Made by a program: the position numbers and the translations under genes. Shown here piece by piece: positions 46,287 through 55,340 of a DNA stretch of 64,000 nt. The notes under the pieces were generated by a model. It was not told the origin of the DNA. It searched no databases and was given only the letters and a program-made list of their open reading frames with translations. How positions within the stretch are numbered: the first letter of the stretch is position 1; every line of letters begins with the position of its first letter. The DNA lies in the NCBI RefSeq assembly GCF_018324205.1, contig NZ_AP023356.1, forward strand, positions 310,001 through 374,000. Reading direction: 5' to 3'. This DNA comes from Actinoplanes ianthinogenes. GTDB taxonomy: Bacteria > Actinomycetota > Actinomycetes > Mycobacteriales > Micromonosporaceae.

Positions 46287-47716
46287 ACGGCACCGCCACC
46301 GAGCTCCGGGCGCAACTGGCCGCCGGGGCGACCGGCGCCACCGAGGTGCTGGCCCGCCACCTGGACCGCCACGACCAGGTCGATGCCACGCTCAACGCCG
46401 TGGTGCTGACGGACCGGGCCGGCGCGGCGGAGAGCGCCCGGCGGGCCGACGCCGCGCCGCGGCCGGGACGGCTGCCGCTGCTCGGCATCCCGATGACGGT
46501 CAAGGAGCACATCGGCGTGACCGGCCTGCCGGCCACCTCGGGTGACCCGGGCCGGGCACACCTGCGCCCCGCGGACGCCCCGTGCGTCGCCCGGCTGCGC
46601 GACGCCGGCGCGGTCCTGATCGGCAAGACCAACCAGTCCGCGCACGGCCGTGACTGGCAGACCTACAACACGGTGTACGGCGTGACGAACAACCCGTGGG
46701 ACGTCCGGCGTACTCCCGGCGGCAGCAGCGGTGGCGGGGCGGCCGCGGTGGCGGCCGGCGTCGTGCCGATCGACCTGGGTACCGACACCGCCGGTTCGCT
46801 GCGCCTGCCGGCGGCTTTCTGCGGCGTCTACGCTCACCGGCCGACCGAGGGCGCGCTGATCGGGGCCGGCCCGGCGCCGGCCCGGCGGCCGCCGGTGCCG
46901 CGGATGACCGAGGTGGGACCGATCGCGCGCTCCGCTGAGGATCTGCGCCTGGTCCTGGATGTGCTGGACGTGCTCGGCCCACCGGCGCCCGGCACGCACC
47001 GGGAAGCCGGCCGCCTGTCCGGGCTGCGGGTGGCGATGCTGGCGCCGCCGCCCTGGTTCGTCCTGCATCCCGACGTCGCCGACGCCTACCACCGGCTCGC
47101 CGACGTGCTGGCCGGACAGGTGCACCGGCTGGCCTGGCGCACGCCGGACCTGCCGGGCGGACTGTCCGCCCAGCACGACACCTTCCTGGCCGTGCTGGCC
47201 GCGCAGGGCGCCCGGTTGACGCCGCGCGAGGAGCGGGAGGAGTTCGCGGCCGCCCTGCTCGGGTCCGGCGACCCCCGCGACGAGGCCTGGGTGTCCGGCC
47301 TGTTCCCGACCGCGCACTGCCGGGCGCTGTGGGCCGAACACCGCCGCCGGCTGGTGACCGCCTGGTGCGCGTTCTTCGATGACTGGGACCTGCTCGTCGC
47401 GCCGGCCACCCCGGTCGTGGCGTTCGAGCACGACCCCGGCAAGGCGGCCGACTGGTTCTCCACCCTGGACCTCGGCGACCGGACCGGCCGCTACAACACC
47501 CTGTTCTTCCCGGGGTCGCTGGCCGCGCTGCCCGGCCTGCCGGCCACGGTCTTTCCGGCCGGCCGGTCGCCGGCCGGGCTGCCGATCGGCTTGCAGGTGC
47601 TGGCCCGGCCCGGTGAGGACCGGCTGGGCATCGGCTTCGCCGGTCTGCTCGCCGACGTGATCGGCGGCTTTCAGCCACCCGCCGACGGGTTCCCGGCTCC
47701 GGAGGTACCCGATTGA
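46283..47716 (+). CDS. Amidase-signature family hydrolase, last gene of right arm
   Basis: 477 aa. Ser-cisSer-Lys triad readable: Lys in MTVKEHIG (about 75), cis-Ser in GGSSGGGAAAVAAG (about 150) and nucleophile Ser in GTDTAGSLRLPA. Family members hydrolyse or transfer amides. In this setting it could form or cleave an amide in the product or remove a protecting group. GTG 46283 overlaps the GT stop (GTGA). The cluster ends here, 4 bp before the convergent TetX-like gene. Confidence 0.85.
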   Translation: MNGTATELRAQLAAGATGATEVLARHLDRHDQVDATLNAVVLTDRAGAAESARRADAAPRPGRLPLLGIPMTVKEHIGVTGLPATSGDPGRAHLRPADAPCVARLRDAGAVLIGKTNQSAHGRDWQTYNTVYGVTNNPWDVRRTPGGSSGGGAAAVAAGVVPIDLGTDTAGSLRLPAAFCGVYAHRPTEGALIGAGPAPARRPPVPRMTEVGPIARSAEDLRLVLDVLDVLGPPAPGTHREAGRLSGLRVAMLAPPPWFVLHPDVADAYHRLADVLAGQVHRLAWRTPDLPGGLSAQHDTFLAVLAAQGARLTPREEREEFAAALLGSGDPRDEAWVSGLFPTAHCRALWAEHRRRLVTAWCAFFDDWDLLVAPATPVVAFEHDPGKAADWFSTLDLGDRTGRYNTLFFPGSLAALPGLPATVFPAGRSPAGLPIGLQVLARPGEDRLGIGFAGLLADVIGGFQPPADGFPAPEVPD

Positions 47717-47720
47717 CCGG

Positions 47721-48860
47721 TCACCGCCCGGCCTGCCCGTAGGCGGCGAACTGGTCGAGCAGACTCTGCGGGGCACGCTCGTCGAAACACAGGTCAAGGT
47801 TGCGGGCCGCCTCCCGGGCCGCTTCGGCGCTGCGCGGGAAGAGCGCTTTTTCGTACGCCATGAGCGCCCCTTCGACGTCCCCCGGATGAGCCGCGATCGC
47901 CTGCCCCAGCTCCGCCCCGTCCAGCATCGCCAGGTTCGCCCCCTCCCCCGCGAACGGCGACATCACGTGAGCCGCGTCCCCGAGCAGCGTCACCCCCGGC
48001 ACCCGCTCCCACCGATGCTCGATCGGCAGCACGTTGATCGTCCGCGGGACCAGCGCACCCTCCGCCTCGGTGATCAGCGCGTGAAACTCCGGCGCCCAGT
48101 CGTGGAACTCGTCGACGAGCAGCGCCTTGGCCTTGTCGGCGTCGGTCCAGTCGATGCCCTCGACCCAGTCCGCCGGCTTCCGCAGCGCGATGTAGATGTG
48201 CAGGCTCCCGTCGGTCTCCTTGTGGGCGAGGAATCCGTTGCCGGGACCGAGCGCGAACAGCATCCCGCTGCCGACCGTGCGCGCCGGCCCGGGATGCCGC
48301 CGGTCCGCGTCGGGCAGGTCCACCTCGACGAACGACATCCCCGAGTACGCCGGCCCGGCGTCGGAGAGCAGCGGCCGGATCCGCGACCAGGCGCCGTCCG
48401 CGCCGACCAGCAGCTCGGTGGTGACCGTCGCGCCGTCGGCGAGGGTCAGCTCGTGCCGCCCGTCGCCGAGCGCCCGGACCCCGGTGACCTTGCTCCCCCA
48501 CCGGACGGTGCCCTCGGGCAGCGAGTCGAGCAGCATCCGCCGCAGGTCACCGCGGTCGACCTCGGGCCGGCCGCCGTCGCCCTCGTCGTGCTCGTCGGCG
48601 TGCACGGTCCCCCGCTTGTCGAGGATCCGCATCGCCTCGCCGCCCGGGTGGATGATCGTCTGGAACCGGTCGAACAGGCCGGCCGCCCGGATCGCGATCT
48701 GGCCGTTGTAGTCGTGGATGTCGAGCATGCCGCCCTGCGTGCGGGCCTCCGGCGAGGCGTCCAGCTCGTAGACGGTCGCGGGGATACCGTGGACGTGCAG
48801 CACTCGGGCGAGGGTGAGGCCGCCGAGTCCGGCGCCTACGATCGTGACAGATGTGGTCAT
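47721..48860 (-). CDS. TetX-like FAD-dependent monooxygenase
   Basis: 379 aa. N-terminal VTIVGAGLGGLTLARVL, DG motif (LVGADGAWSRIRPLL) and GD motif (LLGDAAHVMSPFAGEGANLAM) as in TetX-type tetracycline-modifying enzymes, where PFAGxGxN is typical. ATG 48860 has GGAGGGCAC upstream. Two operator-like repeats precede it, matching the one in front of the TetR gene, so it is probably the regulator's target. The real substrate may be another polyketide. Confidence 0.85.
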   Translation of the reverse strand: MTTSVTIVGAGLGGLTLARVLHVHGIPATVYELDASPEARTQGGMLDIHDYNGQIAIRAAGLFDRFQTIIHPGGEAMRILDKRGTVHADEHDEGDGGRPEVDRGDLRRMLLDSLPEGTVRWGSKVTGVRALGDGRHELTLADGATVTTELLVGADGAWSRIRPLLSDAGPAYSGMSFVEVDLPDADRRHPGPARTVGSGMLFALGPGNGFLAHKETDGSLHIYIALRKPADWVEGIDWTDADKAKALLVDEFHDWAPEFHALITEAEGALVPRTINVLPIEHRWERVPGVTLLGDAAHVMSPFAGEGANLAMLDGAELGQAIAAHPGDVEGALMAYEKALFPRSAEAAREAARNLDLCFDERAPQSLLDQFAAYGQAGR

Positions 48861-48906
48861 TGTGCCCTCCGGTCGGTTGGTCGTCGCATGGCTCTGCGAG
48901 CCATTC

Positions 48907-48936
48907 TGACGAACACGTTTCTGACGAACATGTTCT
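48907..48936. promoter_or_regulatory. Tandem operators in front of the TetX-like gene
   Basis: CTGACGAACACGTTT and CTGACGAACATGTTC lie head to tail with a 15-bp period. The second contains the palindrome GAACATGTTC (48926-48935), found again in front of the neighbouring TetR gene. Strong sign of regulation by that protein. Confidence 0.75.
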
Positions 48937-48999
48937 TCGGGGATATCGCAACCCACCCGCCGGTTCCGGCGGGCGGTCAGCTTCCGGTCGCCGCGGAAA

Positions 49000-49677
49000 C
49001 TATTTCGGTACGGCCTGAATGCCCGCGATCAGCACCCGCAACGCCCAGGTGAACCGCTGCTCCCCGGTCCCGGAGAACAGGTCGTCGCGAGCCCCGGCGA
49101 TGTGCGGGAACTCCTGCTCGGACACCTCCCGCAGCTCCTGCACCAGCAGCTGGTGCTCGCCGTCGGCGTCCACCGCCTCGCCGCGGGTGCCCTGCTCGGC
49201 CGCGGTCGCCGTGCCGAGCTGGAGCAGCATGTCGACACCCCAGGCGGCCTGCCCGACCGGCACCCCGCCGGCGTGCAGCAGGCCGAGCACCGCGTCGATG
49301 AGCCGCACGTAGTGCGGGCCGGACGGACGCAGCGCCAGCACCGAGCGGGCCAGGCTCGGCCACGCGATCAGCAGCCTGGTGTAACCGGCCATCAGCTCGA
49401 TCAGCTGCTCCCGCCACGAGCCGGGGTCGGGCCGCGGCAGGTCCAGGTCGGCGAGCAACTCGTCGAGGATGGCGCCGTGCAGCTCGGCCGTGTTCTGCAC
49501 GTAGACGTAGAGCGACGCCGGACCGGTGTCGAGCTCGGCGGCCAGGCGCCGCATGGTGACGCGCTCCAGACCCTCCTCACGCATGATCCGCAACGCCACG
49601 GCCACCGCGCCCGCCCGGCTCAGCGGTGGTTTCGCGGGCCGGTCGCGCCGGCTGACGGGTTCACGTCGAGGACTCAT
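49000..49677 (-). CDS. TetR-family regulator (TetR class C-terminal domain)
   Basis: 225 aa. HTH: RAGAVAVALRIMREEGLERVTMRRLAAEL, TGPASLYVYVQNTAELHGAIL, as in tetracycline-repressor-like regulators. The C-terminal half resembles TetR_C. ATG 49677. GAACATGTTC repeats stand in front of this gene and of the TetX-like gene downstream on the same strand, which implies autoregulation and control of the monooxygenase. Confidence 0.9.
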   Translation of the reverse strand: MSPRREPVSRRDRPAKPPLSRAGAVAVALRIMREEGLERVTMRRLAAELDTGPASLYVYVQNTAELHGAILDELLADLDLPRPDPGSWREQLIELMAGYTRLLIAWPSLARSVLALRPSGPHYVRLIDAVLGLLHAGGVPVGQAAWGVDMLLQLGTATAAEQGTRGEAVDADGEHQLLVQELREVSEQEFPHIAGARDDLFSGTGEQRFTWALRVLIAGIQAVPK

Positions 49678-49691
49678 AACGCGATCGTAGC

Positions 49692-49706
49692 GAACATGTT
49701 CGTCAG
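49692..49706. promoter_or_regulatory. Autoregulatory TetR operator
   Basis: GAACATGTTCGTCAG: the GAACATGTTC palindrome followed by GTCAG, the reverse complement of the CTGAC found beside the copies at 48907-48936. It lies 15 bp upstream of the TetR start. Confidence 0.75.
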
Positions 49707-49821
49707 CCGCCACCTACCCGGGCAGAGCCGCTGAACTGGCCGTCGGGTGGTTGACACTTTCGGTCATTTCCGGCGACAGTCATCCGGCACACCGGACGAT
49801 CGCACAGCTTGGAGCACCCGC

Positions 49822-51045
49822 ATGGCCCGCCGCCTGATCGCTGTTCTCGCAGGTGCGGTGACAGCCGTGGTCCTCGCCGCGTGCAGTGGCACCGCGGATG
49901 CGGCGACCACCACCGCCGCCGCTCCGAGCAGCGCCCCGGCGACGCCCGCGACCGGCTCGAAGAGCTTCAGCCATCCCGGCGTCCTGGTCAGCCAGGCGCA
50001 GCTGACCTTCGTGAAGGCCAAGGTCAAGGGAGACGCCCAGCCGTGGAAGAAGGCGTACGACGCGATGATGGCGAGCCCGTCCGCGTCGCTGGACTACACG
50101 CCGGCGCCGGTCCGGGTGGTGGAGTGCGGACCCTATTCAAAACCGGACATCGGCTGCGGCGCGGAGCGTCGTGACGCGTTCGCGGCCTACACCCTCGCGC
50201 TGGCCTGGTCGCTGACCGGCGACGACCGGTACGCCCAGCGCGCGATCACCGTCATGGACGCCTGGTCGGGCACCATCACCGCGCACACCAACAGCAACGA
50301 CGCCCTCCAGTCCTCGTGGACCGCCTCGGTCTGGCCGCGCGCCGCCGAGATCATCAAGTATCAGTACAAGAAGTGGCCGAACGCGCCCCGCTTCGCCACC
50401 ATGCTGCGCAAGGTCTACCTGCCGATGGCGCAGGCGGACCGCTCGTCGTGGAACGGCAACTGGGAGCTGACCCAGCTGGAGGCCACCGTCGGGATCGCCG
50501 TGCACCTCGACGACCAGGCGCTGTACGACAAGGCGATCGCCCGGTTCCGCAAGCGGGTGCCCGCCTACATCTACCTGAAGTCGGACGGCGCGCTGCCCAA
50601 GGCGCCGCCGACCACCACGATCGACACCCGCGCGGAGATCATCAAGTACTGGTACGACCAGACCACCTTCGTGGACGGCATCTCCCAGGAGACCTGCCGC
50701 GACTTCACCCACACCGGCTACGGCGTCGCCGCGATCAGCCACATCGCCGAGACCAGCCGCATCCAGGGCCACGACCTCTACCCCGAGGTCAAGGACCGGC
50801 TCCGGCACGCCATGGGATTCCTGTCCCGATATGCGACCGGCGACCTGCCCGCCTGGCTGTGCGGCGGCAAGGTCGACAACCGCTGGGTCGGTCCGGTCAC
50901 CGAGGTCGGTTTCAACGCCCTGCACAACCGGATGGGCGTGCAGATGCCGGCCACCGAGAAGCTCACGCTGTCCCAGCGGCCGGCCGGCAACAACAACCTG
51001 ATGTCCGCCTGGGAGACCCTGACCCACGCGAACAACCCGGCATAG
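49822..51045 (+). CDS. Alginate-lyase-domain lipoprotein
   Basis: 407 aa. Signal peptide with lipobox (VVLAACSG; Cys near residue 21), then a Thr/Ala/Pro linker. The mature part matches the alginate lyase (PF05426-like) alpha-toroid: AFAAYTLALAWSLTGD, NSNDALQSSWTASVWPRAAEI, NGNWELTQLEATVGIAVHLDD and QETCRDFTHTGYGVAAISHIAE, the last carrying conserved His residues. It probably cleaves or trims uronic-acid polysaccharides at the cell surface. ATG 49822 with GGAG upstream. Confidence 0.8.
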   Translation: MARRLIAVLAGAVTAVVLAACSGTADAATTTAAAPSSAPATPATGSKSFSHPGVLVSQAQLTFVKAKVKGDAQPWKKAYDAMMASPSASLDYTPAPVRVVECGPYSKPDIGCGAERRDAFAAYTLALAWSLTGDDRYAQRAITVMDAWSGTITAHTNSNDALQSSWTASVWPRAAEIIKYQYKKWPNAPRFATMLRKVYLPMAQADRSSWNGNWELTQLEATVGIAVHLDDQALYDKAIARFRKRVPAYIYLKSDGALPKAPPTTTIDTRAEIIKYWYDQTTFVDGISQETCRDFTHTGYGVAAISHIAETSRIQGHDLYPEVKDRLRHAMGFLSRYATGDLPAWLCGGKVDNRWVGPVTEVGFNALHNRMGVQMPATEKLTLSQRPAGNNNLMSAWETLTHANNPA

Positions 51046-51052
51046 GCCCCGG

Positions 51053-51871
51053 TCAGCCGTTGAAGGTGGCCGGGTGCGGGCCGGTGCGCCCGTCCCGGTC
51101 GAGCGCGTCGATCGCCGCGATCTCGGCGTCGGTCAGCGTGAACCCGAAGACGTCGAAGTTGGCGGCGATCCGGGACGGCGTGACCGATTTCGGGATCACG
51201 ACGGTGCCCTTCTGGAGGTGCCAGCGCAGGACCACCTGCGCCGCGGTGACGCCGTGGGCCTCGGCCGCGGCCAGCACGGCCGGCTCGGTCAGCACGGCGC
51301 CCTGCGCGAGCGGGCTCCAGGCCTCGGTGGCGATGCCCCGCTCGGCGTTCGCGGCGACGGTCGCCCGATTCTGCAGGGCCGGGTGCAGCTCGATCTGGTT
51401 GACGGCCGGGACGGTGCCGCCGAGCGCGATCACCCGGTCGAGGTGCTCGGGCAGGAAGTTCGACACGCCGATCGCCCGGGTCAGCCCCTCGGCCTGCAAC
51501 TCCTCCAGGGTCTGCCAGGCGTCCAGGTAGGCGTCGGTCGCCGGCGCCGGCCAGTGGATCAGGTACAGGTCGACGTGATCGAGGCCGAGCCTGTCCAGGC
51601 TGGCACGCAGGGCGTCGCGGGCGGCGGCGCGGCCGAGGTCGGCGATCCACAGCTTCGTGGTGACGAAGACCTGGTCGCGCGGCAGGCCGGACGCGGCGAT
51701 CGCCCGCCCGACACCGGCCTCGTTGCCATAGGCGGAGGCCGTGTCGATGCTCCGATAGCCGACCTCCAGCGCGGTGCTGACGGCGGCCTCGGTCCCGGCG
51801 CCGGGGACCTGCCAGACGCCGAAGCCCAGCTGGGGGATCTCGACGCCGTTGTTCAACTTGACGGTATTCAT
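51053..51871 (-). CDS. Aldo/keto reductase
   Basis: 272 aa. Catalytic tetrad visible: Asp and Tyr in DTASAYGNE, Lys in VTTKLWIAD, His in YLIHWPAP; IPKSVTPSRIAAN is the NADPH-binding segment. Resembles 2,5-diketo-D-gluconate reductase-type enzymes. ATG 51871 follows the MFS stop by 19 bp, so the two form an operon. Probably detoxifies carbonyls together with the exporter. Confidence 0.9.
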   Translation of the reverse strand: MNTVKLNNGVEIPQLGFGVWQVPGAGTEAAVSTALEVGYRSIDTASAYGNEAGVGRAIAASGLPRDQVFVTTKLWIADLGRAAARDALRASLDRLGLDHVDLYLIHWPAPATDAYLDAWQTLEELQAEGLTRAIGVSNFLPEHLDRVIALGGTVPAVNQIELHPALQNRATVAANAERGIATEAWSPLAQGAVLTEPAVLAAAEAHGVTAAQVVLRWHLQKGTVVIPKSVTPSRIAANFDVFGFTLTDAEIAAIDALDRDGRTGPHPATFNG

Positions 51872-51890
51872 GGATTCCTCCGGTGGTGGA

Positions 51891-53075
51891 TCAGTGGTGC
51901 ACGGGGACGGGTGTGCGGGTGGCGCGGGCGAACTCGCCGGCCGGGAGCCGGGTGGCCAGCGCGTAGATGAGCAGGGCGGCCAGGGTGACCGCGGCGCCGG
52001 CCCAGAGCGGCGCGCGGTAGCCGAGCCCGGCCGTGATGGTGAGGCCGCCGAGCCAGGCGCCGAAGGCGTTGCCGACGTTGAACGCCGCGATGTTCGCGCC
52101 GGAGGCCAGCGTCGGCGCCTGGGTCGCGTGGCCGAGGATACGCATCTGCAAGCCGGGCACGGTGGCGAAGCCGAACCCGCCCATCAGCAGCAGCCCGGCG
52201 ACCGCGGCGACCTGGCTGCCGGCGCCGAGCGCGAACAGCGCCAGGACCAAGGTGAGACCGGCGAGCAGCGCGAGCAGGGTGACCGGCAGGTTCCGGTCGG
52301 CGGCCCGGCCACCGAGGAGGTTCCCGGCGAACAGACCGAGACCAAAGACGATCAACAGCCACGGTACGGCCGCGGCCGGGAAGCCGCTGACCCCGGTGAG
52401 CGTGTAGGCCAGGTAGCTGAACGCGCCGAACATGCCGCCGAAGCCGAGGACGGTCACCAGGATCGACAGCCAGACCTGGACGCTGGCGAAGATCCGGAAC
52501 TCGCCGAGCAGGCTGCCGCCGCGCGGGGCGGGGGTGGCCGGGGTCAGCGCCGCGATGCCGATCAGGGCGAGCACCCCGATGCCGGCGATCGCCCAGAACG
52601 TGGCCCGCCAGCCGGCGGCCTGCCCGAGGAAGGTGCCGAGCGGCACGCCGAGCACGTTGGCGACGGTCAGGCCGGTGAACATGGTCGCGATGGCGGCGGC
52701 CTTGCGGTCGGCGGGGACCAGGTCGGCGGCGACGACCGAGCCGATGCCGAAGAACGCGCCGTGGCAGAGCGCCGCGAGGATCCGGCCGAGCAGCATGAGG
52801 CCGTAGGTCGGCGCGACCGCGGACAGCAGGTTCCCGGCGATGAACAGGACCATCAGGCCCAGCAGCGCGCGGCGGCGGTCGATCCGGCCCAGGGCGGCGG
52901 TGAGCAGGATCGCTCCGACGGCGACCGACAGCGCGTACCCGGAGATGAGGCCGCCCGCCACCGCCTCGGAGACCTGGAACTCGGCGGCCACCTCGGGCAG
53001 CAGGCCGGCGATGACGAATTCGGTCAGGCCGATGCCGAAGCCGCCGATGGCGAGGGCGTACAGGGCGATGGGCAC
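51891..53075 (-). CDS. MFS exporter, arabinose-efflux/Cmr-type
   Basis: 394 aa, about 12 membrane segments; typical DHA1-family segments GLTEFVIAGLLPEVA, ISGYALSVAVGAIL, GRILAALCHGAFFGIGSV and MFTGLTVANVLGVPLGTFLGQ. GTG 53075 is preferred for the GGAGGAG 5 nt upstream and because the sequence before it lacks coding character. Divergent from a MarR gene with a palindrome between, indicating inducible drug efflux. Confidence 0.85.
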   Translation of the reverse strand: MPIALYALAIGGFGIGLTEFVIAGLLPEVAAEFQVSEAVAGGLISGYALSVAVGAILLTAALGRIDRRRALLGLMVLFIAGNLLSAVAPTYGLMLLGRILAALCHGAFFGIGSVVAADLVPADRKAAAIATMFTGLTVANVLGVPLGTFLGQAAGWRATFWAIAGIGVLALIGIAALTPATPAPRGGSLLGEFRIFASVQVWLSILVTVLGFGGMFGAFSYLAYTLTGVSGFPAAAVPWLLIVFGLGLFAGNLLGGRAADRNLPVTLLALLAGLTLVLALFALGAGSQVAAVAGLLLMGGFGFATVPGLQMRILGHATQAPTLASGANIAAFNVGNAFGAWLGGLTITAGLGYRAPLWAGAAVTLAALLIYALATRLPAGEFARATRTPVPVHH

Positions 53076-53104
53076 GGGAGCTCCTCCAGCGCATGCAATA
53101 ACCG

Positions 53105-53127
53105 GCGTGTGCAGTAGTTGCACACGC
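53105..53127. promoter_or_regulatory. MarR operator candidate
   Basis: GCGTGTGCA-GTAGT-TGCACACGC: perfect 9-bp arms with a 5-bp spacer, in the 143-bp divergent gap between the MFS and MarR genes. Additional TTGCA half sites flank it. Size and place fit a MarR dimer site. Confidence 0.75.
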
Positions 53128-53218
53128 AACGGCTAAATAGTTGCAGGCGCGGTATATCCGCGCAAGGCGGTGTACGGTGAGGAGCGTCTCGGGGCCGGGA
53201 AGTGGAAGGGACGACGCG

Positions 53219-53656
53219 ATGGGGATCAGCAACGACGCGGTGGAGATCCGCGCGCAGGGCTGGCGCCGGCTCGCCGCCCTGCACGGCCTCATCGAGACCG
53301 CCCTGGAGCGGGAGCTGGCGGCCACCCACCGGCTCTCGGTGGTGGAGTACACGGTGCTGGACGCGCTCAGCCGCCAGGACGGCTGGCACATGCGGATGCA
53401 GCAGCTGGCCCGCGCCGCCGCCCTGTCCAGCAGCGCCACCACCCGGCTGGTCACCCGCCTGGAGGACCGGGGACTGCTCACCCGGATCCTGTGCGCCGAC
53501 GACCGCCGCGGCATCTACACCGAGCTGACCCCGGCCGGCCGCGAGCTGCTCGACGAGGCGCGCCCCACCCACGACCGGGTGCTGGAGGAGTCGCTCACCC
53601 GCGCGGAGCGACTCCCCGAGCTGGAGTCCCTGGTCACCGCCCTGCATCAGGCGTGA
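53219..53656 (+). CDS. MarR-family transcriptional regulator
   Basis: 145 aa winged-helix protein: SVVEYTVLDAL, MQQLARAAALSSSATTRLVTRLEDRGLL and the wing DDRRGIYTELTPAGREL. ATG 53219 with GGAAGGGA upstream. Divergent from the MFS/aldo-keto reductase operon that it probably represses through the palindrome at 53105-53127. Confidence 0.9.
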   Translation: MGISNDAVEIRAQGWRRLAALHGLIETALERELAATHRLSVVEYTVLDALSRQDGWHMRMQQLARAAALSSSATTRLVTRLEDRGLLTRILCADDRRGIYTELTPAGRELLDEARPTHDRVLEESLTRAERLPELESLVTALHQA

Positions 53657-53668
53657 CCGGCGGCCCGG

Positions 53669-54466
53669 CTACCAGGTGGCGAGGACGCGGGCCTGACCGC
53701 CGGAGCCGCCCTCGTACGGGATGAGGCCGACGAAGATGGTGGCGCCGTGGCGCGGGATCCGGTGCAGGTCGGCCAGGTTCTCCAGGCCGTACCGGTCGGC
53801 TCCGGTGAGCGCCAGGTGGGTGTCGAAGGTGGTGGAGACGCCGGGGTCGATGCTCAGGGTGTCGACGCCCAGCGACCGGATCCGCCGGCGGCGCAGCAGC
53901 CACTCGCAGGCGTCCACGCCGAACCCCGGGAAGTGCAGGGTGCCGGCCGCGTCGGTGCCCCGGTACGCGTCCGGGTCGCCGACCTTGGCGCCCCAGCCGG
54001 AGTACATCAGCACGGCGGCGTCGTCCGGGATGCGGCCGTGCCGGCGCTCGAAGGCACGCAGGTCGTCGACGGTCACGACGGTGTCCGGGTCGTGCGCGGC
54101 ACGAGCCGCGATGTCGATGACCACCGCCGGGATGACCAGCTCGGCCGGGCGCAGCTCGGTCGACGTGCGGCCGCCGGCGGTGAAGTGCGCGGGCGCGTCG
54201 ACGTGGGTGCCGATGTGCTCGATGATCCGCCACTCCTGCATGTAGTACCCGTCGGCCGGGATCGTGGTGACGGTCCGGCGCACCGCCTCCTCCCCCGGGC
54301 TGAACGCCGGCGTGTCCGGGCCCAGCGGGTAGGTGAGATCACGCAGCCCGCGTCCACCGGTGGACGCCTCGGCGGGCGCGCCGACCGCGACGGCGGCGGC
54401 GACACCCGCCCCACCGAACAGCGCCGCTCGGCGGGTCAGTCCGTGTTTGCCCGGCTCAGTGCACAT
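53669..54466 (-). CDS. Tat-exported cyclase-family (kynurenine formamidase-like) hydrolase
   Basis: 265 aa. N-terminal twin-arginine signal (LTRRAALFGGAGVAAAVAVG). The metal site motif HIGTHVDAPAHF is the HxGTHxDxPxHF signature of the Cyclase/KynB family, with a later GVDTLSIDPG and FDTHLAL segment. Such enzymes hydrolyse formamides, lactones or cyclic amides; export suggests an extracellular substrate. ATG 54466 with GGGAG 9 nt upstream. Confidence 0.85.
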   Translation of the reverse strand: MCTEPGKHGLTRRAALFGGAGVAAAVAVGAPAEASTGGRGLRDLTYPLGPDTPAFSPGEEAVRRTVTTIPADGYYMQEWRIIEHIGTHVDAPAHFTAGGRTSTELRPAELVIPAVVIDIAARAAHDPDTVVTVDDLRAFERRHGRIPDDAAVLMYSGWGAKVGDPDAYRGTDAAGTLHFPGFGVDACEWLLRRRRIRSLGVDTLSIDPGVSTTFDTHLALTGADRYGLENLADLHRIPRHGATIFVGLIPYEGGSGGQARVLATW

Positions 54467-54587
54467 CTGGTCAGCTCCCTCGGCTCGGCTTCAGGTCCGC
54501 CCTTCATCGTGCACATCGGACGGCCGCCGCGGCAGTCCACCGGGAAAACCGGCCGGGCGAACCCCCGGCAGCTCGCCTTGGGAGTGA

Positions 54588-54941
54588 TCAGCCGCCGGGG
54601 CACTGGTGACCGCCGCTGAACTGCACACACCGGGAGACCCGCGGTGACGGCTCCGGGGCGGGCTCGGGCGACCCCCCGGACCCGGCGATCACCGCCCAGG
54701 CTAGGAACAGCGCCGCCATCCCGACCAGGGCGCCCTCGAACTGCCGTGCCCAGAATCGGTCGCTCAGCAGGCGCGCCAGGAGCAGACCACCGATCGGTAC
54801 GACCAGGTCGAGCACCAGCGCGGCGGTCAGGTACCCGGTCGCCGGGAAGTCCTTGTCGCGCCGGATCAGCCCGACGATCAGCAGGAACGGGACGCCCCAC
54901 ATCCACCCGAAGAAGAGCGTGCCGAGGCCGGCCCGTGTCAC
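54588..54941 (-). CDS. Small membrane protein, unrecognised
   Basis: 117 aa with three membrane segments (about 7-25, 36-56, 67-85) and a Pro/Glu/Ser-rich tail holding one Cys. GTG 54941 overlaps the upstream stop (GTGA), so it is coupled to the next membrane protein. No family recognised. Confidence 0.55.
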   Translation of the reverse strand: MTRAGLGTLFFGWMWGVPFLLIVGLIRRDKDFPATGYLTAALVLDLVVPIGGLLLARLLSDRFWARQFEGALVGMAALFLAWAVIAGSGGSPEPAPEPSPRVSRCVQFSGGHQCPGG

Positions 54942-55288
54942 CGGAGCACCAGCCAGGCGCCGCCCAGGCAGAGCCCCAGCACCGCGGAGCCGGCTGCGGC
55001 CAGGGTGCCGGCCAGCGGCGGCGAGCCGACGTTCCGGCTGATCGGCACGGCGAGCGCCAGCATCCCGCCGATCATGACGAGCACGGCCGGGCTGAGCAGG
55101 GTGAGTCCGAAGACGGCGGCGTTCGCGGTGGTCATGCACCAGCCCATGCCGCGTTCGCCGTCACAGGCGTGCGGGTCGCTCACCTGGAACATGCCGACCA
55201 GCCAGGCGGTGATGACCACGGCGTACCACCCGAGGCCGATCAGCGCCGTCCATCGATAGGGCGCCGAGACTGGCCGGTCGTCGTCCAT
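54938..55288 (-). CDS. Small membrane protein, unrecognised
   Basis: 116 aa with three membrane segments (about 13-34, 56-82, 92-115) and a short loop with two Cys (HACDGERGMGWCM) likely outside the cell and perhaps disulfide-linked. ATG 55288. Operon partner of the preceding protein by a 4-bp overlap. No family recognised. Confidence 0.55.
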   Translation of the reverse strand: MDDDRPVSAPYRWTALIGLGWYAVVITAWLVGMFQVSDPHACDGERGMGWCMTTANAAVFGLTLLSPAVLVMIGGMLALAVPISRNVGSPPLAGTLAAAGSAVLGLCLGGAWLVLR

Positions 55289-55340
55289 GATGCTCCCTCG
55301 CGGTCACGAGGCAGTGATCGTAATCGACCTCCGCACCGCC

